A DNA stretch of 18,580 nucleotides from JBEKJU01 sp050011095 (GCA_050011095.1 JBEKJU010000040.1:1-18580), one strand, 5' to 3'. Positions 1 through 7,736 are shown, counted from the stretch's first letter. Made by a program: numbers and translations. The notes: generated by a model not told the origin, from the letters alone.

Positions 1-111
1 TCAGCCTGGCAGACACGTCGCGACAACCTCAACGCGAAGGTAAGCTGGCACTTCACGACACAGGATGCTCGGGTGAGGTTGCGCCGTCTTTATCCGACAT
101 TAGAGCAGTGA
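1..111 (+). pseudogene. IS630-family transposase, C-terminal fragment
   Basis: Reading frame 1 is open from the window edge to a TGA at 109-111 and encodes 36 residues containing NLNAKVSWHFTTQDAR followed by an LRRLYP motif. From memory, IS630-family (DDE_3) transposases end in exactly this way: an N..A...WHFTT.DAR..L..LYP tail after the last catalytic acidic residue. Only the tail is visible, so I cannot tell whether the gene is intact to the left. The next reading frame, an IS66-like transposase, opens 12 nt later, so two unrelated insertion sequences abut or are nested here. The family call rests on a short but distinctive motif. Confidence 0.6.
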
Positions 112-212
112 CGTGACACTAGTACAGTAAGGAGATCATAGACGTTAGGTTCGGCCGATCAGGCCTCAGGAGGTGGATCACACGGTACGAAACCTACTAT
201 TATCGGTGTCGA

Positions 213-1247
213 GTGTGTCGGGCAGTATTCTACGATCCAGACCGCCCGTGGGATGGTAAGAAGTACGGGCGAAATCTTCTTCTGCTGTGTGCCTATCTCA
301 ACATCGATCTGAGGATCCCCCAGAAGAGGATCGCCGTTTTCCTCAAGGAAATTCTCGGATTCGACTTTTCGAACAACACCATCAACAAACTCAAGGAAAA
401 GGCCGCTCGCTTGTACAGAGAGACTTACGAACGTCTGCTCAATAAGGTGATCAACGGAAAGCTGATCCACGCCGATGAAACGGCGGTGAACCTGGAGGGT
501 AGGACGGGGTACGTCTGGGTTTTTGCCAGCCTCGAAGAAGTGGTTTACGTTTATACACCTTCGAGAGAAAGCGACCTCGTCCAAAGGCTTCTAAAAGACT
601 TCAAGGGAGTCCTCGTCACCGATTTCTATGCCGCGTATGATTCAATTCCTTGTCAGCAACAGAAATGTCTCTTGCACCTGGTCCGCGACCTCAACGACGA
701 TCTGATCAGGGAACCGTTCAACGAGGAAATAAAGGGTCTTGTGGCTGATTTCGCCAGCCTGGTCAGGCCGATGGTGGAAACAGTGAGCCGGTTCGGGCTG
801 AAAGCACATTTTCTTAAGAGGCATAAGAAACGTGTCGATGTATTCTTCAAGAATCTCTCCCGCCACACGTACCGCACTGAAACAGCGGTGAAATGTAAGG
901 CCAGGTTCGAAAAGAACCGACGTACGCTTTTCACCTTTCTCGACTATGATGGCGTCCCGTGGAATAACAACAACGCTGAACACGCTATCAAGGCAATCGC
1001 GTTGCTGCGAAGGAACCTGGCTGGCCTTTCCACAGAAAGAGCACTCGGCGACTCTCTCATTCTTTTGAGTGCGTGCGAAACATGCAGGTTCAAGGGGGTG
1101 AGCTTTCTCGACTTCCTACGTTCGGGAATGACCGATATCGACGATTACGTTTCGAGCAGGACCAAGCATAGTAGAGGCACAGCTGAGCGCAGGCAGGGGA
1201 CCGAAATCGGCTCGCCGATTCCACGCGGGAATACCTTTTTGCCGTAA
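213..1247 (+). CDS. IS66-family transposase, 5'-incomplete
   Basis: DDE transposase that would cut and join the ends of an IS66-type insertion sequence. Numbered from the GTG at 213, the catalytic triad is visible as D88 in HADET, D137 in VTDFYAAYD and E256 in PWNNNNAEHAIK, the last being the IS66-type NN.aE signature. The frame is open further upstream, from 123, and that part encodes a Tyr/Arg-rich stretch with YYYRCRVC, which completes a CxxC zinc-finger-like motif split by the GTG. No ATG, GTG or TTG lies between the stop at 120-122 and 213. Full IS66 transposases usually carry about 100 or more additional N-terminal residues. I infer that the gene is truncated at its 5' end and probably inactive. 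I could not identify terminal inverted repeats, tnpA or tnpB. The C-terminal tail is Arg/Thr-rich and looks non-conserved. Confidence 0.82.
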   Translation: MCRAVFYDPDRPWDGKKYGRNLLLLCAYLNIDLRIPQKRIAVFLKEILGFDFSNNTINKLKEKAARLYRETYERLLNKVINGKLIHADETAVNLEGRTGYVWVFASLEEVVYVYTPSRESDLVQRLLKDFKGVLVTDFYAAYDSIPCQQQKCLLHLVRDLNDDLIREPFNEEIKGLVADFASLVRPMVETVSRFGLKAHFLKRHKKRVDVFFKNLSRHTYRTETAVKCKARFEKNRRTLFTFLDYDGVPWNNNNAEHAIKAIALLRRNLAGLSTERALGDSLILLSACETCRFKGVSFLDFLRSGMTDIDDYVSSRTKHSRGTAERRQGTEIGSPIPRGNTFLP

Positions 1248-1388
1248 TGATTTCGGGTCACACCGACAAGACCCCTCAGGGCGAATGCGTTGGGGCTTTC
1301 GGAACAGGAAAAACCGAGCTATGCTACTGTCAGGCTCACTTTGACGACCAACGACGAAGGGAATGTCCAGGGCCGGTGAAAAGCCGCA

Positions 1389-1826
1389 ATGAGAAAACGG
1401 GACGCCTATCCTTCCTTCGAATCCGTACCTTCACAGATCACTGACGAATACTGGCTCTACGCAGAGAGGAAGAAAGGCCACTATCCGAAGGCCACCGAGA
1501 AGTCCGGGAAATGGCTCGTATTCGCCCCCGTTTCCCAGGTCGACGAAGTCTGGGCCAGGATCAGGGAAGCAACCGAAGACGGGCGTTTGGGCGATTCCGC
1601 TAAAGTCGCCACTGCGAAACCGAACCCCAACGCTACCGATCCTTCCAAGAAAGTGATTTGCGTCTACACTTACGACTGGACCGACGAGGAGGACGTGCGG
1701 CATATCCGGGATGAACTGCGGGCTCTGGGAATTGTTTCCAAGATCCCCTACAAGACAGACCGCGACACCACGGCCGGGAGATATGGCAAACGCGGTCACC
1801 AGCGCATCTCCAAGTACTATGAATAG
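1389..1826 (+). CDS. DUF1917 / Bles03-like (putative phosphothreonine lyase domain) protein
   Basis: A 145-residue soluble protein with no signal peptide or membrane segment. Recognisable blocks are DEYWLYAERKKGHYP near the N-terminus, GKWLVFAP, a VDEVWARI helix, LGDSAKV, VICVYTYDWTDEEDV and a C-terminal IPYKTDRDT...GKRGHQRISKYYE. As I remember the family, this order (W..... GKWL.F, LG..AKV, VYT.D..D..DV, YK.D..T..G.Y) is that of DUF1917, the bacterial relatives of eukaryotic Bles03/C11orf68, annotated as 'putative phosphothreonine lyase domain-containing'. The biochemical role is not established. The ATG at 1389 is the first start before the conserved block, with only a weak GGTGAAAAG upstream. 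The stop overlaps the ATG of the following antitoxin fragment. It sits between an IS66 remnant and a primase-helicase, which fits accessory cargo rather than a functional partnership. Confidence 0.7.
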   Translation: MRKRDAYPSFESVPSQITDEYWLYAERKKGHYPKATEKSGKWLVFAPVSQVDEVWARIREATEDGRLGDSAKVATAKPNPNATDPSKKVICVYTYDWTDEEDVRHIRDELRALGIVSKIPYKTDRDTTAGRYGKRGHQRISKYYE

Positions 1827-1941
1827 CCTGCTCCTGGCCTCCCGAGCCAACAGGAGTCCTCATGGAGAGGACGTGGAGATATCAACCCTGAGGCGCGTCG
1901 CAGAGGCGCTGGGCAAACGGGTTGATATCAATCTGGTGTGA
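1819..1941 (+). pseudogene. XRE-family antitoxin / HTH regulator, C-terminal remnant
   Basis: Forty codons from the ATG at 1819 to the TGA at 1939-1941 end in EDVEISTLRRVAEALGKRV followed by DINLV. This is the typical end of the helix-turn-helix domain in XRE/HigA-type antitoxins and regulators (..V.ISTLRRIAEALGK.vei.lv). The DNA-recognition helices that should precede it are missing: upstream DNA in this frame is out-of-frame coding DNA of the DUF1917-like gene. I read it as a broken gene whose 5' part was replaced when that gene was joined to it. The TGA is separated by one base from the GTG start of the primase-helicase, so the fragment could still serve in translational coupling. A genuine 40-residue protein cannot be excluded. 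Confidence 0.45.
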
Positions 1942-1942
1942 C

Positions 1943-4429
1943 GTGGACAACGCCCGAATCGAAACCATAAAGGCTCGCCTCGCCGAACTCGAACGGGAAA
2001 AGGCCTCTCTCCTGAAAGAGATGGAGGACCTCTCGGCTCCATGCCCGTCGCCTGACGCGCTCGGGGTCCCGGCTTCTGAAAGGCTTCTCTCGACCCCCGA
2101 GGAACGTCTCGCCCTTTTCGTGCGGCTGTTCCGCTGCAGGGAGGACGTCTTTCCGAGAATGTGGGAGAACCAGAAGAAGGGGACGAGAGGCTATTCGCCG
2201 GCGTGCGCGTCAGAGTGGGCCCGAGGCGTCTGCGACAAGCCGAGAATCAAGTGCAGCGCGTGTCCGAACCGCGCGTTCGTCCCCTTCGACGAGACAATCG
2301 CCCGCGGTCATCTGGAAGGAACCTTCACCGTTGGGAGCTACACCATTCGCGAAGACGACACCTGCACATTCCTCGCGGCCGACTTCGACAAAGAGCAATG
2401 GGGTGTGGACGCGCTGGCGTACAAGGCCGCCGCAAGGGACATGGGCGTCGAGGTTTACATCGAGCGGTCGCGGTCAGGGAGTGGCGGTCATGCCTGGATA
2501 TTCTTCCAGGAGCCGGTCAAGGCGCGTTTCGCCCGGCAGCTCGGAACCCTCATCCTCACCCACGCCATGGACCGGCGGCACCACATCGGGTTCGACAGCT
2601 ACGACAGGTTCTTTCCCAGCCAGGATACCATGCCGAGCGGAGGCTTCGGGAACCTCATCGCCCTTCCCCTGCAGAGGGTTCCCCGGAGAGCCGGGAATAG
2701 CGTCTTCGTGGACGACGACCTTGCCCCTTACCGGGATCAATGGGAATTCCTGAGCCGTGTGCGGCTCCTTTCCGCCGAGGACGTCGCTTCCGTGCTCCGC
2801 GACAACACGCCCGCGCCAAGACGCAAGTCCGACCAGGCAGACGCCGACATCATAGATGCCGAAGCGTCGATCGACATGGCCGACGAAAAGATCAGGGGTA
2901 CATACCCGAGGCCTATCTCCTTCCGTTTTTCCCGGCATCTCGAGATCGGGATTCGTGGACTCCCGTCGAACCTCATCTCGGCATTCAAGAGGGCCGCGAC
3001 ATTCGCGAACCCCAAATTCTTCGAATTGCAGCGGATGCGCTTCTCCACCTGGAATACTCCGCGCTACATCTGCTGTGCGGAGCTGTCCGATAACGGCGAG
3101 GCGATGATGGTGCCGCGGGGGCTTCTTTCACGCTGCATGCAGCTCGCCGAGGTGGCCGGTGCCAGCGTGGACTTCGAGGATCTTCGGGCCGTCACGAAAC
3201 GTGTTCCCATCGGGTTCACGGGGAGTCTTCTGCCCCTCCAGAAAAGGGCCTTACGCGCTCTTGCGTCTCAGGAGTCCGGGGTGCTCGTCGCCCCGCCCGG
3301 ATCAGGGAAGACCGTCATTGCCTGCGCCCTGATTGCCAGGAGGAAACTTCCCACCCTCATCCTCGTCCACCGTAAGCAGCTTGCCGACCAGTGGAAAGAA
3401 CAGTTGCTCCAGTTCACCGACCTCACCAAAGGTCAGATCGGGACTTTCGATGCCAAAGAGATCAGGCGCAAAGGCGTCGTGGACGTGGGCATGCTCCAGA
3501 GCCTCAGCCGAGACCACGACCCCGATCGGCTGCTTGGCGGCTACGGCCACATCGTGATCGACGAATGCCACCACGTCCCGGCAGTGTCCTTCGAATCGGT
3601 GCTCAAGCGTATCGAGGCACGCCACTTTCTCGGCCTCACCGCCACCCCGTACCGCAAGGACGGGTTGGAGAAGATCATTACCATGCAGTGTGGTCCGGTG
3701 CTCCACACGATGGAAGAAACGAAGGCCCAAGCGCTGCTTTCCCGGCAGGTCCTCGTGCGCGAGACAGGATTCCGGATGGGCCCCGAGGCGAGCGCACAGC
3801 CGGCGCTCCACGAAATCTGGCAGGCCCTCGTGACCGACGCCGAACGTCTCCGGCTCGTCGCGTCCGACGTCATAGCGGCTCTCAAGGAAGAAAGGTTTCC
3901 GCTCGTTCTCTCCGATAGAAAGGACCATCTCGAACTGCTTTTGGCCGAGATTACCGCCGCGAGTACGCACGCCGCGGGCTTTCTCTTCACCAGCGACATC
4001 GGAAAGCGCCAGAGGAACCGAATGATGGATGAGATCATGGCGATGAGGGAAAGAGGGGAATTCCCCTTCTTACTTTCGACCGGCTCTCTCATCGGCGAAG
4101 GGTTCGATCTGCCTGAGCTGTGTACGTTGGTCCTCGCCATGCCGCTATCGTTCAAGGGGCGTCTCGTGCAGTACGCCGGGCGTCTCCACCGCGAGAGCGA
4201 GGGCAAACAGGACGTCCGCATCTACGACTACGTCGACGCCAATCTGGGGCTATGCATCACGATGTTCAGAAAGAGGATGACCACCTACCGGAAGATGGGG
4301 TACACCGTCGAGATTCCTCCCGACTCGCATCTCAGCGAGGTGGCGGGGCGGAAACCGGGGCGGAAGACTATTACGACTGATGTGGTATCGATGCCTCAAG
4401 GGCCCGCAGAAACAACTTTGGGGCGATAA
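1943..4429 (+). CDS. TOTE-type archaeo-eukaryotic primase fused to SF2 helicase
   Basis: About 828 residues from GTG 1943, chosen because it starts just before the conserved N-terminal coiled coil; the frame is also open to TTG 1922. Domains: coiled coil (about 5-35); a cysteine cluster (C88, C97, C104, C107, including CDKPRIKCSACPNRAF) that may bind zinc; an archaeo-eukaryotic primase domain with the metal-binding pair in AADFDKE (D147, D149), SGSGGHAWIFF (H183) and a DRFFPSQDT...GGFGNLIALPLQ block; then a DEAD/DEAH-type SF2 helicase with Walker A PPGSGKT (to T457), DECH (540-543), TATP (566-569) and QYAGRLHRE (about 743-751). This architecture is known to me as the primase of 'TOTE' conflict systems, proposed nucleic-acid-based defence or mobile-element replication enzymes. 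No dedicated partner gene is visible; neighbours are an antitoxin remnant upstream and a convergent toxin-antitoxin pair downstream. All key motifs look intact. There is no clear Shine-Dalgarno, so coupling to the upstream TGA is possible. Confidence 0.87.
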   Translation: MDNARIETIKARLAELEREKASLLKEMEDLSAPCPSPDALGVPASERLLSTPEERLALFVRLFRCREDVFPRMWENQKKGTRGYSPACASEWARGVCDKPRIKCSACPNRAFVPFDETIARGHLEGTFTVGSYTIREDDTCTFLAADFDKEQWGVDALAYKAAARDMGVEVYIERSRSGSGGHAWIFFQEPVKARFARQLGTLILTHAMDRRHHIGFDSYDRFFPSQDTMPSGGFGNLIALPLQRVPRRAGNSVFVDDDLAPYRDQWEFLSRVRLLSAEDVASVLRDNTPAPRRKSDQADADIIDAEASIDMADEKIRGTYPRPISFRFSRHLEIGIRGLPSNLISAFKRAATFANPKFFELQRMRFSTWNTPRYICCAELSDNGEAMMVPRGLLSRCMQLAEVAGASVDFEDLRAVTKRVPIGFTGSLLPLQKRALRALASQESGVLVAPPGSGKTVIACALIARRKLPTLILVHRKQLADQWKEQLLQFTDLTKGQIGTFDAKEIRRKGVVDVGMLQSLSRDHDPDRLLGGYGHIVIDECHHVPAVSFESVLKRIEARHFLGLTATPYRKDGLEKIITMQCGPVLHTMEETKAQALLSRQVLVRETGFRMGPEASAQPALHEIWQALVTDAERLRLVASDVIAALKEERFPLVLSDRKDHLELLLAEITAASTHAAGFLFTSDIGKRQRNRMMDEIMAMRERGEFPFLLSTGSLIGEGFDLPELCTLVLAMPLSFKGRLVQYAGRLHRESEGKQDVRIYDYVDANLGLCITMFRKRMTTYRKMGYTVEIPPDSHLSEVAGRKPGRKTITTDVVSMPQGPAETTLGR

Positions 4430-4458
4430 TGTACTTGATAACTCGATGTGCTACCAGA

Positions 4459-4497
4459 TCTTCTGAACCACCGAAGATTCCTCGGTAGTTCAGAAGA
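4459..4497 (+). terminator. Long hairpin between convergent genes, possible terminator
   Basis: Arms at 4459-4474 (TCTTCTGAACCACCGA) and 4482-4497 form a 16-bp stem with a single mismatch around a 7-nt loop. It begins 30 nt after the stop of the primase-helicase gene and lies between it and the convergent toxin gene. The position suits a bidirectional terminator or transcript 3' end, but no T-run follows on either strand, so a standard intrinsic terminator is not supported. It could also be the end of a small mobile element. Confidence 0.4.
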
Positions 4498-4768
4498 GGA
4501 GGGGGCCATGTATTCGGTTGCGACGCCCCTCTCGAATCGGGCACATTATGCCAGAGCGTAAGCCAATGCCTCCAATGCTTGAGGTGGAAGTTCTTATTAG
4601 GAAGCCTAAGAGTAGCGGCGTAAACACGGTAGCCGGATAGAGAAGGAGAAAACGATTCGCTTTTCGTCTAGGTGGGGTCTGCCAATTGGCCAGGCTCGAT
4701 GGCTGGCTCAGTGGCCGGATACGAGGACGGTTTGCTGGCCGCCTGCATCCCGGATACCATCCTGATGC
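4498..4768. other. Non-coding stretch after the hairpin
   Basis: Together with the hairpin this makes a gene-free gap of about 340 bp between the primase-helicase stop and the toxin stop. I see no convincing ORF with a ribosome binding site and no tRNA-like fold. The only structure noted is a short imperfect dyad near 4592-4612. It may be decayed DNA. Confidence 0.4.
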
Positions 4769-5548
4769 TCAATCCAAATTGGTCACAAAGTCCTCGATCG
4801 TAGTCAACGCCTTCATGCCCAGGACATCGCGATCGCCCTGTTCCCCCGGAATCTCCTTCAATTGCGCGACAACGGAAATAACCTCATCAGAATGCTCGTC
4901 CCGAAATGCTCTTCGCAAATTCTCAATGAATCTACGGCGCCACTTTCCCGGGTGAGCTGCAAAGACTTTCCTCAACTCGGTCACGAGATATTCACGGTCG
5001 ACCGTCTCTATAATTTTGAAAACGTAGTACAGATCCTTGTCCCGCTTAAGACGAGACCGTCGTTCTGGAAACGTAAGACCCTTGTGGAACAGAAAAGCCG
5101 ATATCCATGGGGCTCGAACGATCAGGCCTTCAGTTATCTTTATCGGGGTGGTATGGGCAAGCATTACATCGAGGTACCGTAGGTTTTCCGCCGTCAAGCC
5201 CGGCTGTACTTCCGTTGCGGCGGTTGTCCCATCTCCCTTTAATGGGGTAAGAAACTCAATTTCAAGTTCCCGGTCGTTGACGTACCTGCAGAACGGAACC
5301 GGCGTGTCGCCGGATAGATCACACCGAAAGCCCGCTTCTCGGAGAAGGTGATCCATCGTCTCCTCCCTCATATCGAGAGGAGAAAGGCAGGCGAAATCAA
5401 CATCCGATGTTCTCACCGTTCTTGTGGGATAAATGGGAGTGCACTGCTCGTAAACTATGGGGACCCATCCGCCAACCAGGACGATATCGGCAAGGTACGG
5501 CTTCACGACTTCGAGGACTTGGACAAGTGGCGTAAGATCCGTGCTCAT
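4769..5548 (-). CDS. AbiEii-like nucleotidyltransferase, type IV toxin
   Basis: A 259-residue protein of the DNA-polymerase-beta nucleotidyltransferase superfamily. Visible motifs are VGGWVP (G26-G27), the catalytic TSDVDF (D49 and D51), a third acidic strand LEIEFL (E96/E98), and the downstream FLFHKGLTF (K156) and KRDKDLYYVF (170-177) blocks that follow in AbiEii/GSU2403-type proteins. Such toxins transfer nucleotides, to tRNA in the studied MenT/AbiEii relatives, and stop growth or abort phage infection; the target here is unknown. The ATG overlaps the antitoxin stop codon as ATGA (5545-5548), so the two are translationally coupled, antitoxin first. This order and the AbiEi-type partner support a type IV toxin-antitoxin assignment. 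I am sure of the nucleotidyltransferase fold and less sure of AbiEii versus the related GSU2403 (NTP_transf_8) family. No key residue appears to be missing. Confidence 0.78.
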   Translation of the reverse strand: MSTDLTPLVQVLEVVKPYLADIVLVGGWVPIVYEQCTPIYPTRTVRTSDVDFACLSPLDMREETMDHLLREAGFRCDLSGDTPVPFCRYVNDRELEIEFLTPLKGDGTTAATEVQPGLTAENLRYLDVMLAHTTPIKITEGLIVRAPWISAFLFHKGLTFPERRSRLKRDKDLYYVFKIIETVDREYLVTELRKVFAAHPGKWRRRFIENLRRAFRDEHSDEVISVVAQLKEIPGEQGDRDVLGMKALTTIEDFVTNLD

Positions 5549-6621
5549 GCTGACTCCATGGAGGGCGCGATGACCCTGCGTAGCAGGTTTTCTGCCTGTT
5601 CTTCCCCCCGCACGGGGAAATTCTTAAGATCGAGGTAGAGCTGAACATCAGAGACAACGTCAACACCGTTGATCTTTCTTACTCCATAAAAGGCCGATTC
5701 CCTGTAATAGGGATGCAGAAGAAACACGTTTGCCCCTTTTTCCGCCGGTCGCATCTTGAACGCCGTAGCCAGTTCATCCGCGACTTCCTGGTCTTTGACA
5801 TAGGCATGAAGTCCCTCATAATTCACGTATGGCGCGACGAGATGAGCGCCAGCATGCCCCGTCAGGGCAAAACCATGGGCGGGCGCGCTTGAAAGTCCAG
5901 CGAGCGAGCGGATCATCTGGTCCAGCCCTTGGACATTCCAGTAGAGTCTCGATTCGCTCTGCTTCTTGACCTTGTAATAGGCGGCCCAATCTTCGAGCAG
6001 TTCTCGCCAGCGAATCAGCTTACTTTGGCCCTGATGATTCCGTGCGATGTACCCCGCTTCTTCAAGAAGTTTTAAGGTAACCGACACTCCTCCAGGATTC
6101 GCGCCACAGTCTCCGGCAATTTCCCGAACGCCGGAAAACTCTTTCGGATGGGCAAACAGATAACGCAGGACCAGAGAGCGCTTGTCCGCGAAGATGTTGC
6201 TGGACACCTGACTGTCGACGAACATGTTGGGCCTGCCTTCACGCTCGATATGAAGGAGGCCAGGATCGCTGATATAGACGTTCCCCGAAAGATCAATGAA
6301 TGAGATACCTCTGCCGCGCAGTCTGCTCCTCATCGCCTCTGGCAGGAAGGGGACAACGAGGCATGGTTTTGCGTTCGCCTGTCTGCTCCGCTGCCTCATA
6401 TACTCTTCGAGCTGCGAAATCGCCTTCTCGACAGTAATCGATCGCGCATCGCTTTTCACTTCACAGAAAAGACGCAGCTCTTTGCCCCCATATCTGACAT
6501 TTACTTCCAAATCTGCCCCGAGCGGCCGCCCAGGCTCTTTCACCTGCTCCAAATCCAGGCCCGGGATCTCCATATCTCCGAAGCTGCGTTTTAGGTTGGA
6601 AATTATTTGTTCATGGGTCAT
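5545..6621 (-). CDS. AbiEi-family antitoxin / transcriptional regulator, type IV TA system
   Basis: A 358-residue protein in three parts. The N-terminal ~115 residues contain ADLEV (D37) and FCEVKSDA (E54-x-K56), a pattern like a restriction-endonuclease-fold D...ExK site, then PCLVVPFL and GISFIDLSGNVYIS. Residues about 145-205 form a winged helix (LRYLFAHP, VREIAG, GGVSVTLKLLEEAGYI). The C-terminal part (about 225-358) matches the AbiEi antitoxin region (GFALTGHAGAHLVAPYV, DVVSDVQLYLDL). AbiEi proteins bind inverted repeats in their own promoter and counteract the paired nucleotidyltransferase. It precedes the toxin with a 4-nt overlap. A perfect palindrome and a consensus promoter lie 13-72 bases upstream of its ATG. 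The ATG at 6621 has a weak GGA about 9 nt upstream. The family assignment is good; the nuclease-like reading of the N-terminus is my inference from motif pattern only. Confidence 0.8.
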   Translation of the reverse strand: MTHEQIISNLKRSFGDMEIPGLDLEQVKEPGRPLGADLEVNVRYGGKELRLFCEVKSDARSITVEKAISQLEEYMRQRSRQANAKPCLVVPFLPEAMRSRLRGRGISFIDLSGNVYISDPGLLHIEREGRPNMFVDSQVSSNIFADKRSLVLRYLFAHPKEFSGVREIAGDCGANPGGVSVTLKLLEEAGYIARNHQGQSKLIRWRELLEDWAAYYKVKKQSESRLYWNVQGLDQMIRSLAGLSSAPAHGFALTGHAGAHLVAPYVNYEGLHAYVKDQEVADELATAFKMRPAEKGANVFLLHPYYRESAFYGVRKINGVDVVSDVQLYLDLKNFPVRGEEQAENLLRRVIAPSMESA

Positions 6622-6633
6622 TGTCTATTCCAG

Positions 6634-6665
6634 TTAGTCTGTTTATGATATCATAAACAGACTAA
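6634..6665. promoter_or_regulatory. Perfect 32-bp palindrome, probable AbiEi operator
   Basis: The left half TTAGTCTGTTTATGAT (6634-6649) is followed immediately by its exact reverse complement (6650-6665), with no spacer and no mismatch. It lies 13 bases upstream of the antitoxin ATG, and its upstream edge overlaps the -10 element by one base, so it covers the expected transcription start (about 6658). Autorepression through inverted repeats is known for AbiEi regulators, and this is the obvious binding site. Confidence 0.8.
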
Positions 6666-6693
6666 TTATAGTAAACAATTCCGGGCTTGTCAA
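6665..6693 (-). promoter_or_regulatory. Consensus sigma-70 promoter of the type IV TA operon
   Basis: On the - strand TTGACA (6693-6688) is followed after exactly 17 nt by TATAAT (6670-6665). Both hexamers and the spacing match the sigma-70 consensus exactly, which is rare outside strong or tightly repressed promoters. Transcription would start near 6658, inside the palindrome, giving a leader of about 37 nt. Confidence 0.85.
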
Positions 6694-6756
6694 GGTCCGG
6701 TGGGTTTGCACCCTGGGTTGAAGGCTGCGCGAACTCTTCACCTCAGCAAAAACGAT

Positions 6757-6874
6757 GAAAAGGACGAACGCCAACTCCGCCAAAGGAAAAACTATCCCCA
6801 AGACCCTTCCCTCACGTAGTTCGCCTCGTAGCCCCGGCGCCACGGGCAAGGAAGGGATGTTTCCGGGCCACTTC
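6757..6874 (+). repeat. Dispersed ~118-bp direct repeat, copy A
   Basis: Aligns in the same orientation with 15173-15291. By hand I count about 16 mismatches and one 1-nt gap over 119 columns (about 85% identity). The best shared block is TAGTTCGCCTCGTAGCC. Similarity may continue weakly about 15 nt further left. No product is recognised: the shared frames on either strand give low-complexity Arg/Gly/Leu-rich peptides, and the differences show no clear third-position bias. It lies in the gene-poor stretch between the toxin-antitoxin promoter and the DUF2293 gene. Confidence 0.8.
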
Positions 6875-7034
6875 ATCCGTGCCAGCCTCTGCGGCGATAA
6901 CCACGGACAAGAGGACTATAATGCCTCACGCCTTGAAACGTCATGGGAGGAAGTCGCCGGCGGGAGGTTGACGAAGCCAAACCTCACCGACTCTCTTCTT
7001 CTGCATACTTGCCCGTTGCCGCAAGAAGCAAAGA

Positions 7035-7736
7035 ATGGTAAAGCTGAATAGGGCCACCGTGAAAAGCAACGACAATGAAATAAAGGTCTTTATCACTACC
7101 CGCGAGTCAATCTGCTCCGAGTGTGGCGAAGACCTTGGCTCCCGCGCATGGATTACCCTGGTACGGGACAAAAGCGCCTTATGTCTCTCCTGCGCCGACC
7201 TGGACCACCTCATGTTTCTCTCCTCAGGCGATCCCGCTCTGACTCGGAGGGCGAAAAAGAACTCGCGCCTCCACGCGGTCGTCCTGAAGTGGTCCCGGAC
7301 CCGGAAGAGATACGAGCGACAGGGCCTGCTGGTCGAGGAAGATGCCCTCGAACAGGCGGAGACGGAGTGCCTCGCGGACGCCGACCTGCGAGAGGCGAGA
7401 AGGCTCTCGGAGGCCGAGCGGCGGGATTTGATCGACAAAGAGTATGTGAGGAAGTACGGGGAACAGATCCGCCTCCTGTATCCTTCCATGCCCTCCGACC
7501 GGGAGGTGAAGGTCGCGGAGCACGCGTGCCTCAAGCATAGCGGGAGAGTGGGACGCTCACAAGGAGCGAAGGGATTCGACGCCGAAGCGATCACGCTCTC
7601 CGTCCTGGCCCACATCCGTCATACCGAGACCTCCTATGACGACCTCCTCGTGCGCGGGATCGACCGGCACGAGGCCAGAAGCATGGTGAGAGACAGGATC
7701 GATGAGGTCCTGGAGAAGTGGGGCGAGGGGCAGTAG
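7035..7736 (+). CDS. DUF2293 domain protein with N-terminal zinc ribbon
   Basis: A 233-residue soluble protein. The N-terminus has two CxxC pairs (C27-x2-C30 and C50-x2-C53) around a W-I-T-L strand, a probable zinc ribbon. This is followed by the conserved DLDHLMFLSSGDPALTRRA, KWSRTRKRYERQGLLVE and a charged helix (about 105-145). The C-terminal DUF2293 region contains LDHLM-distal blocks HSGRVGRS and AHIRHTETSYDDLL, ending ARSMVRDRIDEVLEKW. As I recall, bacterial DUF2293 proteins have exactly this order; their function is unknown, and the basic helices suggest RNA or DNA contact. ATG 7035 is preceded by a modest AAGAAGCAAAG. The gene appears monocistronic, between repeat copy A and a broken dehydrogenase. 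All conserved blocks appear intact. Confidence 0.8.
   Translation: MVKLNRATVKSNDNEIKVFITTRESICSECGEDLGSRAWITLVRDKSALCLSCADLDHLMFLSSGDPALTRRAKKNSRLHAVVLKWSRTRKRYERQGLLVEEDALEQAETECLADADLREARRLSEAERRDLIDKEYVRKYGEQIRLLYPSMPSDREVKVAEHACLKHSGRVGRSQGAKGFDAEAITLSVLAHIRHTETSYDDLLVRGIDRHEARSMVRDRIDEVLEKWGEGQ

Noticed and set aside
1247..1444. 65-codon + strand ORF between the IS66 transposase and the DUF1917-like gene
   Set aside because: No motif or ribosome site, and its end overlaps the better-supported DUF1917-like gene.
6357..6390. 16-nt identity in inverted orientation between the antitoxin gene and about 15000-15020
   Set aside because: Similarity fades immediately outside the 16 nt; in a window this size such a match can occur by chance.
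6643..6876. 77-codon - strand ORF across repeat copy A
   Set aside because: It ends inside the consensus promoter and palindrome of the toxin-antitoxin operon, and copy B does not preserve its full frame.
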